Shown here one piece after another: positions 39,715 through 48,194 of a stretch of DNA of 64,000 nucleotides; within the stretch, counting starts at the first letter, position 1; each line of letters starts with the position of its first letter. The notes under the pieces were generated by a model. The model was given only the letters and a program-made list of their open reading frames with translations. It did not search any database and had not been told where the DNA came from. The stretch is from the NCBI RefSeq assembly GCF_046156175.1, contig NZ_JAYLVL010000003.1:372001-436000 (forward strand). The letters are read 5' to 3'. The position numbers and the translations under genes are program-made. The DNA is from Lacisediminihabitans sp046156175 (lineage in GTDB: Bacteria > Actinomycetota > Actinomycetes > Actinomycetales > Microbacteriaceae).

Positions 39715-41507
39715 GCGGCAGTGATAAAAAGCCTTCCTTCCGACCCCCGCGCCTCTACACCGCGATGATAATCGGTTTGATGCTCACGGTGATGACCGTT
39801 CCTGTTTCCGCGTCGGCCTACTGGAGCGCCCCATCGGGCGTACCCGGGTCTGGACAAGCCGTTGCCGCCACCGTGGGAGCGGGAAACACCCCCGGCGCTA
39901 CTGTCGCCACCCAGAACGACATCACACTGCGTTGGGCTTCGAGCACGCTCTCAAGCGGAGTGGCGGTAGGGGGCTACGCGGTCACTAGATTCAACTCCAC
40001 CAATGGTGCAGTCGCTGCAACCGGGGCGTGCGCAGGAACAATAGCGGCGCTGTCCTGCACGGAATTGAACGTCCCTGACGGCGTATGGACCTACACGATC
40101 ACCCCTCGCATCGGAACTAACTGGGTTGGCGCGGAAAGCGCCAAAAGTGTGGCCGCAACCTCGGATGCAACGGCCCCAACGACGACGATTACGAGCACCG
40201 TCGTGACAGGCAACTCGATAAAGAGCGGGAATACCGTCTATTACCGTGGTGTCGCCGCCGGCTCCCTGACGCTGAAGACCGCGGTCGTCGATAGCGGGTC
40301 GGGTGCCGCGTCGGCATCGACCGCCGCCCTTACAGGCACAACCACCGGATGGAGCCATACGCCATCCACGGTCACGGCACCGACAGGTGGACCGTTTACC
40401 TCGAACCTTTTCACCTGGGCCGCCGGCAGCAGCTCTGCCCCGAAAGATGTTGTCACGGGTCGTGATGTCTCAGGAAACGTCAGAAACACCACCATCACTT
40501 TTACAAATGACAGCACCGGACCGACTGGCGGGGCAATCAGCTACGCCACCGGTGCGACGTCTGCGACAACAATTGCGGTCACCGTGGGCGCCATCTCAGA
40601 TGCTCAGGCCGGGACAGTAAACGGATACCGTTACCTCGAACAGCGAACTTCAACCCTCGACGGCACTACCTGTGGCGTCTATGGAGGCTGGATCGATACG
40701 GGCACGGTCCTTACCACGGGAGCAGCGACGAAGAACATTCCCATTGCCGCCGGCACCTGTTACCAGTTCAGGTACAGATTTTCCGACTCGCTCGGAAATG
40801 AGATCGTCACGACGAGCTCCAGCGAGGTGAAGGCGCGCTCGTACCAGGCGATCGTCGCCGGCACTCCGGGCATCGTCAACTATTGGCGTCTCGCCGATAT
40901 CGGCACGTCAATATCCGATCGAGTGGGCACGAACAACGGTACATACTTCAACGGGCCGGTCTTAGGAGCAGCCGGAGCCATCGCGGGCGATCCGAACACG
41001 GCGGTGACCTTCGACGGTGTCAATGATTACGGGCAGGTAGCACGACAGATCGCCGACTCATTTTCTATCGAATTCTGGTTCAAGTCCACGCAGGGGCTCG
41101 GCTCGGGCGCCCAGTGGAACAGCGGAGCGGGACTGGTCGACGCTGATGTGACCGGCGTGGCGAACGATTTCGGAATTTCTCTCCTCGCAAACGGGCAAGT
41201 TCTCGCCGGAATCGGAAACCCTGACACCACGATCGCCTCTCCGACCGGCAAGAATGATGGACTGTGGCACCACGTCGCTTTCACTCGCGCAGTGGCAGGT
41301 GGGCAGATAATCCTCTACCTCGATGGCTCGTCGGTAGCGACAAGCACCGCCAACACAAATTCGTTGACGAGCTCGGCGTCAGTCAATTTCGGGCGCATAG
41401 CCACAGCAGCCAACTACTACAAAGGCTCTCTCGACGAGATCGCGTTCTACAACTCGGTCCTCACGCCCGCCCAGATATCAAATCACTACCTATCTGGACT
41501 GCCATAA
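39711..41507 (+). CDS. Large surface protein with C-terminal LamG domain
   Basis: A 598-residue exported protein. Signal: AMIIGLMLTVMTVPVSASAYWSAPSG. Residues ~60-150 look like a fibronectin-III domain (ITLRWASSTLSSGVAVGGYAV..., WTYTITPRIG); ~150-380 are Ig-like Thr/Ser/Ala-rich repeats; ~395-590 form a concanavalin-A-like LamG domain (VNYWRLADIG, AVTFDGVNDYGQV, SIEFWFKSTQG, WHHVAFTRAV, GSLDEIAFYNSVLTPAQISNHY). LamG domains bind sugars or matrix. GTG 39711 overlaps the preceding stop (GTGA). The last gene of the set; likely a cell-surface or biofilm component. Confidence 0.82.
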   Translation: MSGSDKKPSFRPPRLYTAMIIGLMLTVMTVPVSASAYWSAPSGVPGSGQAVAATVGAGNTPGATVATQNDITLRWASSTLSSGVAVGGYAVTRFNSTNGAVAATGACAGTIAALSCTELNVPDGVWTYTITPRIGTNWVGAESAKSVAATSDATAPTTTITSTVVTGNSIKSGNTVYYRGVAAGSLTLKTAVVDSGSGAASASTAALTGTTTGWSHTPSTVTAPTGGPFTSNLFTWAAGSSSAPKDVVTGRDVSGNVRNTTITFTNDSTGPTGGAISYATGATSATTIAVTVGAISDAQAGTVNGYRYLEQRTSTLDGTTCGVYGGWIDTGTVLTTGAATKNIPIAAGTCYQFRYRFSDSLGNEIVTTSSSEVKARSYQAIVAGTPGIVNYWRLADIGTSISDRVGTNNGTYFNGPVLGAAGAIAGDPNTAVTFDGVNDYGQVARQIADSFSIEFWFKSTQGLGSGAQWNSGAGLVDADVTGVANDFGISLLANGQVLAGIGNPDTTIASPTGKNDGLWHHVAFTRAVAGGQIILYLDGSSVATSTANTNSLTSSASVNFGRIATAANYYKGSLDEIAFYNSVLTPAQISNHYLSGLP

Positions 41508-42100
41508 CCGCAGGCTGCCGACATGTTCGACAAAGAAGTAAAGGTTTTCGTGGTGGGTCCGGCCAACCAGACCACCACCCACTCGAGGTAGGGGCGCATG
41601 CAGCGTAACGGTGGAAAACGCCTCGCCATCACGTCGTTATTACATTTGCGACGTCACCGGTTGACACGCCGATCCTTGAGCGAGGTCCCGGCCTCGATAT
41701 CGACCTCCGCGATGCGAGTGTGTGATCGAATAGCGTGCCACTGCGGCTACTGCAGAATCCGCCCGGGTTGCGCTCTGTTGTTGAAGAAAGGATGAAACAT
41801 GATGAACAGGAAGGGGACTGATGTCGATCTGGTCAACTCAAGATTTGTCGCCCTCTGTTTTCGGCTTTCGGGCGATCTGCGGCGCCACACTGTCTCGTAT
41901 CCAAAGCTTTTCGAAACCGGTACGGTCCAAGATTGTCCCGACCCTAACCGCGGCGCCGAGCGGTCAGAGAACACCGCCACATACTGATAACTCCACCTAG
42001 CTGCGGATCGACACAATTCGGGCGAACACTCAGCGAGGGCTTGTTCGTGCGCCCAGGGATGCGTGGCTGGCCCGACATCCCTCATGACAGCGGAGGGGGC
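41508..42100. other. 593-base intergenic region between the LamG gene and the insertion element
   Basis: A weak dyad near 41552-41577 (TGGTGGG...CCACCA) may end the surface-protein transcript. A 62-codon frame starts at 41799 behind AAAGGA, but its sequence resembles no family and has poor codon bias. Nothing else recognised. Confidence 0.4.
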
Positions 42101-42136
42101 TGCTGACGATTTAGTTGACTCGTCTTGTTTGGGGTT

Positions 42137-43009
42137 TCAGGCCGCGTGGGCGGCTTGTGAATTGATTATCTCGAACTCGATCGGGGTGAGCCTGCCGAGT
42201 CCTCGCTGTCGGCGCCGGCGATGGTAGGTCCGCTCGATCCAGGTCACCATCGCGAGGCGAAGTTCCTGCCGGGTGCGCCACTTCTTCTTGTCGAGAACGT
42301 TCTTCTGCAGCAGCGCGAAGAACGACTCCATCGCGGCGTTGTCACCGCACGCGCCGACCCGCCCCATCGAACCGGTGATGCCCTCCTGCCGCAGCAACTC
42401 GACGAACTTCCTGGACCGGAATTGCGATCCGCGGTCCGAATGCAGGACAGTGCCGTCGACATCGCGGAGGGCGACCGCGTTGCGCACCGCCGCCACCGCG
42501 AGCTCCGCCGTCATCCGCGAATCGATCGAGTAACCAATGATCCGGTTCGACCACAGGTCTTTGATCGCGCACAAATACAGCTTGCCCTCGTCGGTCCAAT
42601 GCTCGGTGATATCGGTCAACCACAGCTGGTTCGCCCGCTGCGCGGTGAAGTCGCGTTGCACGAGGTCGTCATGGACAGGAGGGCCAGCTTTGCGGTTCAG
42701 GCCGCGTTTCTTCGAGAAATGCGACCAGATCCTCTGCTGGGAACACAGCCGCCACACACGCCGCTCCGATGCCGGAATGCCGGACTCCGCCTCGATCTCG
42801 TCCGCGATGAACCGATACCCGAACCCGGGCTCGTCGCCATGGATGGCGAGGGCGGCGTTGATCAGGTGGGCGTTACCCCAGTCGCGTGACGACACCGGGT
42901 TCCTCCGCCAGACGAAGTATGCCTGTTTGGAGAAGCCCAGCACCCGGCAGGTCACCGCGACCGGAATCTTCCGATCGACGGCCAGTTCGAGGACCAGCGG
43001 GAACATCAT
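42137..43009 (-). CDS. IS3-family transposase OrfB (element A)
   Basis: A 290-residue DDE integrase-type catalytic protein: HTH-like helical start, then rve core with WLTDITEHW (Asp), VLHSDRGSQF (Asp) and NAAMESFFALLQ (Glu), and RRRRQRGLGRLTPIEFE at the end. Its ATG overlaps the orfA stop, as usual for production of an OrfAB fusion by frameshift. Because orfA is interrupted, this copy cannot make its normal transposase. Confidence 0.9.
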   Translation of the reverse strand: MMFPLVLELAVDRKIPVAVTCRVLGFSKQAYFVWRRNPVSSRDWGNAHLINAALAIHGDEPGFGYRFIADEIEAESGIPASERRVWRLCSQQRIWSHFSKKRGLNRKAGPPVHDDLVQRDFTAQRANQLWLTDITEHWTDEGKLYLCAIKDLWSNRIIGYSIDSRMTAELAVAAVRNAVALRDVDGTVLHSDRGSQFRSRKFVELLRQEGITGSMGRVGACGDNAAMESFFALLQKNVLDKKKWRTRQELRLAMVTWIERTYHRRRRQRGLGRLTPIEFEIINSQAAHAA

Positions 43010-43119
43010 TTTGGGAGCGACGCCTGCGACAGATACGCGGCCGCCCGGCGCAGGATCTCGTTCTCCTGCTCCAGCAGCCGGATCCGTTTCTTCGCCTTGA
43101 TTCGGCCTGGGTTTAGTTC

Positions 43120-44046
43120 CTAGTTGGTTCCCTGTCTGGCGGTCGCGAGCGGGGAGGTTTCTTGGTCAGCGTAATACTCGTGTTCGACCTCGAGCGGGGT
43201 GCGCATTTCGAGCTCGCCGTGGAGGCGTTGGTTGTTCCACCACCACACGTATTCCAGGGTCGCGAGCTCGACCTGCTCGACGGTGCGCCAGGGCCCTTGC
43301 CTGCGGATGAGCTCGGTTTTGTAGAGCCCATTGACGGCCTCGGCGAGGGCGTTGTCGTAGCTGTCGCCAACGGTTCCGGTCGAGGGGGTCGCGCCGAGTT
43401 CCACGATCCGGTCCGTGTAAACCAAGGCCATGTAATTCGACCCGTGGTCGGAATGGTGCGTGAGCCCGTCGAGATTTCCGCCCGCTGCCCAGGCCGCCAT
43501 GTCGAGGGCTTGGAGCGGGAGGATGTCGGCCTTCAACGTCGAAGCGACGTTCCAGCCCACGATTCGGCGGGAGTAAACGTCGGTGACGAAGGCGACATAA
43601 GCGAACCCGGACCACGTCGCAACATAGGTCACATCGGCGACCCAGAGCCGGCGCGGGCCGGTCGCGGTGAACCGACGTTGCACGAGATCAGCCGGCAGCT
43701 GGGCAGCCGGATCCCGCTTGGTGGTGAATACCCGTTTCGAGCGCCGCGCCCCCTGAACAGACGCAAGTCGCATCAGCCGTTCGGTCTGGTCCCGGCCGAC
43801 CGCCCAGCCCTGCCGTTTGAGCAGGGCGTGCATCTTGCGGCGCCCGTAGACTCCGTAGTTCTCGGCGTGCAGGCGAGCGACCTCGGGAACCAGCAGCTCG
43901 TCTCGCAGGTGGCGTGCCGAGGCCGGGCGCGCCTTCGCGGCCCTGAAGCCGCGCGAGGTGAGAAACCCGCGAACCGCCGGGCGCAGCACCCGGCAGATGG
44001 CCTCGACCCCGAACTGATCCCTCATCTGATCGATGAACTGGATCAT
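43120..44046 (-). CDS. IS3-family transposase OrfB (element B)
   Basis: A 308-residue catalytic protein. It starts MIQFIDQMRDQFGVEAICRVL, typical for OrfB; the HTH_21 region has YGVYGRRKMHALLKRQG; DDE residues are in VADVTYVATW, HHSDHGSNYM and NALAEAVNGLYKTE. ATG 44046 overlaps the orfA stop (ATGA). An open frame continues upstream to 44217, the region shared with orfA for frameshifted OrfAB. Confidence 0.93.
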   Translation of the reverse strand: MIQFIDQMRDQFGVEAICRVLRPAVRGFLTSRGFRAAKARPASARHLRDELLVPEVARLHAENYGVYGRRKMHALLKRQGWAVGRDQTERLMRLASVQGARRSKRVFTTKRDPAAQLPADLVQRRFTATGPRRLWVADVTYVATWSGFAYVAFVTDVYSRRIVGWNVASTLKADILPLQALDMAAWAAGGNLDGLTHHSDHGSNYMALVYTDRIVELGATPSTGTVGDSYDNALAEAVNGLYKTELIRRQGPWRTVEQVELATLEYVWWWNNQRLHGELEMRTPLEVEHEYYADQETSPLATARQGTN

Positions 44047-44354
44047 TTCGTCGCGGGACGGTCGAGTTCCTTGGCGAAAAACACGGACGCGGCCTTCAGT
44101 ATCTCGTTCGCCCGCCTCAGCTCCGCGTTCTCGCGCTTGAGCTGCCGGTTCTCCTCGACCATGTCCGTCGAGACGCCGGGCCTTGCACCCGTGTCGACCT
44201 CGTATCGGCGCTGCCACATCCGCAACGTCTCAGGGCTCATGCCCAGCAACCCCGCAACGTGCCGGATCGCGGTCATCAGATTCGCGTGGTCCCCGCGCGG
44301 CTCGCCAAGCATCCGAAGAGCCCGCTGACGCATCTCGGGAGTGTATTTAGCCAT
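44043..44354 (-). CDS. IS3-family transposase OrfA (element B)
   Basis: A 103-residue helix-turn-helix protein: KYTPEMRQRALRMLGE, LLGMSPETLRMWQRRYEVD, then a leucine-zipper helix (VEENRQLKRENAELRRANEILKAAS) and FFAKELDRP, the standard OrfA end. ATG 44354 is eight bases after AAGGA. T-rich slippery sequence (GTTTTTCGCC) near the 3' end is a candidate for frameshifting into orfB. Confidence 0.92.
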   Translation of the reverse strand: MAKYTPEMRQRALRMLGEPRGDHANLMTAIRHVAGLLGMSPETLRMWQRRYEVDTGARPGVSTDMVEENRQLKRENAELRRANEILKAASVFFAKELDRPATK

Positions 44355-44660
44355 CAGTTCCATCCTTGATCAAAAGACGGAACTAAACCCAGGCCGAATC
44401 ACCTCCCGCAACTCGGCCGCATCAGCCTGGGTCACCCCGGGCCGATTCCCCTCTTCAATATCGGCCAGTTTCAACCAGCGTTGCAGACACGATTCGGAGA
44501 TCCCAAAGTCCTTCGCCACCCGGGCGATCGGAGTCTCGTTCTTCCGGGCGACGGCAACAACGTCGCGACGGAACTCCAAGGGAAATGCTTTCGGCGTACT
44601 GAACATCCTTTCGTGAGAATCGAAATCCTCACAAATCAGGAGTCAATCAAACCGACAGCA

Positions 44661-45000
44661 GTCCCGGACGCGGATACGCCGCGCTTTACCTGACTCTGAC
44701 ATTCTCAGTCGTCACATCCAATCTCAGACGAATTGCAACCTTCTTCAAAGCTGAGGCTCACCGCCTCGAAGACGCAAGTTCAGGACTAGTCGCAAAGCAC
44801 AGAACGAGGCGACGGCACGACGCACTCGGCGCGCCGCTGGTTCAATCCGACCGCGAAAGCCCGCCAAGGCAAACCGCCTAGTCCAGATCGCAATTCCTAC
44901 GAAGAACCCACACAATTCGGCCTGCCCAAACGCAGGCCGAATTGCTGTTTAACCAGAGAAGGCAGCGAGTGAGCGCCGGGATCACTCAAGTTGACGGCGC
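44661..45000. other. Intergenic DNA between the insertion element and the tRNA terminator
   Basis: No gene seen. A hairpin with perfect 12-base arms (CAATTCGGCCTG / CAGGCCGAATTG) and an eight-base loop is at 44913-44944; no T-tract follows. GC is lower than in the backbone. Confidence 0.5.
44913..44944. terminator. Hairpin, possible terminator without T-tract
   Basis: Twelve-base perfect stem around CCCAAACG. It is downstream of the tRNA terminator on the minus strand and follows no gene on the plus strand, so it may be a second-stage terminator or a remnant of a lost gene. Confidence 0.4.
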
Positions 45001-45037
45001 AAAAAAAGGGCCGGGACGACTCTTCAGTCGTCCCGGT
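45001..45037 (-). terminator. Rho-independent terminator of the tRNA gene
   Basis: Stem GTCGTCCCGG / CCGGGACGAC (extended by GG/CC with one mismatch) and loop around CTGAAGAG-like sequence, followed on the minus strand by seven T. It lies ~55 bases after the tRNA 3' end, in the right orientation. Confidence 0.85.
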
Positions 45038-45092
45038 CCTTCTTCGATCAATATCCGGAAATTACGACCTGCATTTCCGGAATGACCCTCTG

Positions 45093-45166
45093 TTGCGGGG
45101 ACAGGATTTGAACCTGCGACCTCTGGGTTATGAGCCCAGCGAGCTACCGAACTGCTCCACCCCGCG
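45093..45166 (-). tRNA. Initiator tRNA-Met (fMet), anticodon CAT
   Basis: The minus strand folds as a complete cloverleaf: acceptor CGCGGGG / CCCCGCA, D arm GAGC...GCTC, anticodon arm CTGGG-CTCATAA-CCCAG, T arm GCAGG-TTCAAAT-CCTGT. The C1:A72 mismatch and the run of three G:C pairs (GGG/CCC) in the anticodon stem mark it as initiator. CCA is not fully encoded (ACA follows). Gene end and terminator point left, toward the accessory region. Confidence 0.96.
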
Positions 45167-45204
45167 GCACGTAGAAAAGCTTACCACGCGGGACGGATGT
45201 CGGT

Positions 45205-48120
45205 TTACTTCTCCAGTGCGAACACGCTGTTCAGGGCCGTCACCAGAGCGGCATCCGCGGTGGCGTAGGCGGCCAGGTCACCCGACTTGAGCGCGGCGGC
45301 GCGAGCCGTGAGGGCGGTCTGCACGTCGGCGAGAGCGGCCTTGAGCGCCGCGCTCGACACGCCGTTGCCGGTGCCGGGATCGGTCGTGCCCGTGCCCGTG
45401 CCGGGGGCCGGTGTCGGTGTGGGCGTCGGTGTCACGCCGCCGTCACCCGCGCTCGCCCCGGAGTCTCCCCCGAACAGCGAGTTGAGGGCGGCATCCAGTG
45501 TGTCCTCGAACGCCACCTTGTCACCGAACGACACCAGGATCTTTCGCAGGATCGGGTAGCTCGTCTCCGCATTCGACTTCACGTAGACCGGCTGCACGTA
45601 GAGCAGCCCGCCACCGACCGGCACGGTCAGCAGGTTACCGAGATCGACTGTGGTGTTGCCGCGCTGGAGCAGCGCGAGCTGGTTGGCCACATCCGTGTCG
45701 GTGTTGAAGTTGCTCTGCACCTGACCGGGTCCGGGCACCGAGTTCTGCTTGGGCAGGGCCAGAAGCGTGAGCTTGCCGTAGCCGCTGGCCACTTTTCCCT
45801 TGGTGTTGCCGGCATCCCCGTTGGCCGCGAGGTAGCCGGTGAGGATGTTGCTCGTGCCGGCCCCCTTCGAGCTCGGGATGTAGGTGGAGTAGAGCGAGAA
45901 CGCCGACTCCGATGCGCCCGGGAGCTTCATCGTGAGGTAGTACGGCGGCTGGAGGCGAGCCGTTGCGGCTGCCTTCGTCGGGTCGTTCGGCGTGATCCAT
46001 GCGTCGCTCGAGGAGTAGAAGGTGTTCGGATCGGTGACGTGATAGGTACCGAGGATCTCGCGCTGCACCTTGAACAGGTCCGCCGGGTAGCGCACGTGGC
46101 TCATCAGGTCGGAGGAGATCGCGCTGATCGGCTTCACCGTCGACGGGAAGATCTTCTGCCAGGTCTTGAGGATCGGATCCTTGTCATCCCAGGCGTAGAG
46201 CGTCACCTTGCCGCTGTAGGCATCGACCGTCGCCTTGACCGAGTTGCGGATGTAGTTGATGTCATCCAGCGCGAGTTGAGGCGTGGGCGTATAGGTGTCG
46301 GCGATGGCGCTGCTGAGCTGTTGGATCGCCGAATACGGGTAGCTGGCGCTCGTCGTGTAACCGTCCACGATCCACTGCACGCGACCGTCGACCACTGCAG
46401 GATAGGGATCGCTGTCGAGCGTGAGGTACGGCGCCGCCTTCTGGATGCGGTCGACGGGGTTTCGCGTGTAGAGGATCTGCGATTCGTCGTTCACGCCGTT
46501 GGAGAGGAAGATCTGCTCCGACTGGAACTTGATGGCGTAGATCAGCTTCTTGAACACGTTGTCGAGCTTCGGCCCGCCGTTGCCCGAGAAGGTGGTGGTG
46601 GCGTTCTGGTTGGCGTTCGCATCCCCCGCCGGGTAGTCGAGTTCGACCTTGCTTCCACCCTTCGGCCCGCCGACGATGGAGTACGTCGGTGATTCCTCAC
46701 CGAAGTAGATGCGCGGCTCGAACTTGCCGAGATCACCGGTGACGGGGATGCCCGACTCCAGGAACACGGGAAGTCCTTCGCTCGAGCGCTGGTTGCCGTA
46801 GGCCGCGACCACGCCGTAACCGTGGGTGTAGACGAGGGTGTTGTTGTACCAGCTCGGAGCGGCATTGGTGTTGGACTGGTTGAGCTCGCGCACGGCGATC
46901 ACGGTGTCCTGCGACTTGCCGTTGATCGTGTAGCGGTCGACATCCAGGTACTTGTTGAACTGGTAGTACTGCTTGATGCGCTCGAGCTGGGCGAATGCAT
47001 CCGAGACGAGGGCTGGATCGATGATTCGGATCGAGGCCGTCGTCTCGGCGTCGTTGCGCAGCGCGCCCTGCTGCGCGTCGGTCTTGGCCGAGTAGGCCTC
47101 TTCCTGCACTCCGGCGACACCGTAGGCATCCCTCGTCGCATTGATGTTTCTTTGGATGTATGGCGCTTCGAGCGTGCGCACGTTCGGCTCGACCTGGAAC
47201 TTCTGCACGATCCAGGGGTAGACCGATCCGATGAGCAGCCCGCTGACGAGCAGGAGAGCCGTGCCGATGAGCGGAAAGCGCCAGCGGCCGATGACCGCGG
47301 TGATGACGAACAGGATCGCGACGACGGCGGCGATCCCCGCGAGGATCTGGCGACCGGGGATGACCGCGGTCGCATCGGCGAATGACGCACCCTCGAAGAG
47401 CGTGCTCGAGGTCTTCGTGCTCAGGGTGGCGTACTGGTCGAGCCAGATGCTCACGGCCTGGATGGCGAGGTAGATCGCGCCGGTGACGGCCAGCTGGATG
47501 CGGGCGGTGCGCGAGATGCGCACCTCACGACCGTTGAATCGCAGCGCTCCGTAGAGGTAGCTGGTGGCGATCGCGGCGATGGCGGAGATCAGCACGACCG
47601 CCGAGGCGAAGGCGGCGACCGCCTGATAGAAGGGCAGCGCGAAGAGGTAGAACGAGATGTCGAGCTTGAACTGCGGATCGACCTTGCCCGAGGGCACACC
47701 ATTGATCCACTCGAGCGCCAACTGCCACCGGGAGGAGGTCGCAACTCCGGCGAAGAGTCCGAGCACGGCGGGGATCCCCCACATCGCGAGGCGACGAAGA
47801 GGTTCGATCACCTGCTGGTAGCGGTCGAGTTGCGCGTTGAGCTTGGCGTAGACCGGTCGACCGCGGAAAGCGATCTCGATGCTCGCCAGCACGGGAACGG
47901 CCATGGCGAAGAACCCGATGAAGAACATGACGGTGCTGGCAACCCACTGGGTGGTGAGCACCTTGAGGAAGCCGAGCTGTTCGAACCACAGCCAGTCGGT
48001 GTAGAGGCTCGCGAAGATGAAGAAGAGGATGACGAGGACCGCGACGACAGCAAGGGTGATCAGGAGGGTCACTCTTGATCGCGATGCAGGTCGGCGTTCT
48101 TCGGTGGGGGTAGACGTCAC
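45205..48120 (-). CDS. UPF0182 family large membrane protein
   Basis: A 971-residue protein of the UPF0182/COG1615 family. Seven N-terminal spans (first VTLLITLAVVAVLVILFFIFASLY) precede a large extracellular domain (from ~290, WIVQKFQVEPNVRTLEAPYIQRNI...). C-terminal repeats of Thr/Pro/Gly-Thr form a linker to a short helical tail (LADVQTALTARAAALKSGDLAAYATADAAL). Function is not known in any organism. GTG 48120 with AGGAG eight bases upstream. It ends 38 bases before the tRNA gene on the same strand. Confidence 0.94.
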   Translation of the reverse strand: MTSTPTEERRPASRSRVTLLITLAVVAVLVILFFIFASLYTDWLWFEQLGFLKVLTTQWVASTVMFFIGFFAMAVPVLASIEIAFRGRPVYAKLNAQLDRYQQVIEPLRRLAMWGIPAVLGLFAGVATSSRWQLALEWINGVPSGKVDPQFKLDISFYLFALPFYQAVAAFASAVVLISAIAAIATSYLYGALRFNGREVRISRTARIQLAVTGAIYLAIQAVSIWLDQYATLSTKTSSTLFEGASFADATAVIPGRQILAGIAAVVAILFVITAVIGRWRFPLIGTALLLVSGLLIGSVYPWIVQKFQVEPNVRTLEAPYIQRNINATRDAYGVAGVQEEAYSAKTDAQQGALRNDAETTASIRIIDPALVSDAFAQLERIKQYYQFNKYLDVDRYTINGKSQDTVIAVRELNQSNTNAAPSWYNNTLVYTHGYGVVAAYGNQRSSEGLPVFLESGIPVTGDLGKFEPRIYFGEESPTYSIVGGPKGGSKVELDYPAGDANANQNATTTFSGNGGPKLDNVFKKLIYAIKFQSEQIFLSNGVNDESQILYTRNPVDRIQKAAPYLTLDSDPYPAVVDGRVQWIVDGYTTSASYPYSAIQQLSSAIADTYTPTPQLALDDINYIRNSVKATVDAYSGKVTLYAWDDKDPILKTWQKIFPSTVKPISAISSDLMSHVRYPADLFKVQREILGTYHVTDPNTFYSSSDAWITPNDPTKAAATARLQPPYYLTMKLPGASESAFSLYSTYIPSSKGAGTSNILTGYLAANGDAGNTKGKVASGYGKLTLLALPKQNSVPGPGQVQSNFNTDTDVANQLALLQRGNTTVDLGNLLTVPVGGGLLYVQPVYVKSNAETSYPILRKILVSFGDKVAFEDTLDAALNSLFGGDSGASAGDGGVTPTPTPTPAPGTGTGTTDPGTGNGVSSAALKAALADVQTALTARAAALKSGDLAAYATADAALVTALNSVFALEK

Positions 48121-48194
48121 GAAACTGCTCCTGGCTTATGGCGAATGCGATGCGTGCCCATCTTAAGGGCTTGGTCTGGGAGGGCGCTTCGGCA

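Larger units (their letters stand above)
43098..44401 (-). mobile_element. IS3-family insertion element B (inner), 1304 bp
   Basis: Perfect 23-base terminal inverted repeats beginning TGATTCGGCCTGGGTTTAGT at both ends, flanked by a 3-bp target duplication, CCT at 43095-43097 and 44402-44404. Carries orfA and orfB in the usual -1 arrangement and looks complete and possibly active. It sits inside orfA of element A. Confidence 0.95.
43006..44606 (-). pseudogene. orfA of element A, split by insertion of element B
   Basis: The 5' part (44606-44402) encodes MFSTPKAFPLEFRRDVVAVA...AAELRE, a helix-turn-helix; the 3' part (43097-43006) encodes KKRIRLLEQENEILRRA...SQASLPK, a leucine zipper. Removing 43098-44401 and one copy of the duplicated CCT restores a single 97-codon frame across the join (...ELREAKKRIRLLEQ...). 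This proves the order of insertion and shows the gene was intact before. Confidence 0.9.
42101..44660 (-). mobile_element. IS3-family insertion element A (outer), interrupted by element B
   Basis: Ends TGCTGACGATTTAGTTGACTC (left, plus strand) and its imperfect inverse at the right (reading TGCTGTCGGTTTGATTGACTC from 44660 on the minus strand), 17 of 21 positions equal, beginning TG as IS3 elements do. Without element B and one target copy it is 1253 bp, a normal size. Carries orfA (broken) and orfB. No clear target duplication flanks it, so its insertion is older or was followed by rearrangement. Confidence 0.82.

Noticed and set aside
41799..41987. 62-codon plus-strand frame behind AAAGGA
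   Set aside because: Has a possible ribosome site but no family similarity and weak codon bias; kept only as a remark.
45093..45166. tRNA gene as attachment site with a second copy of its 3' end
   Set aside because: No direct repeat of the tRNA 3' end was found by eye in the window, and no integrase gene is present.
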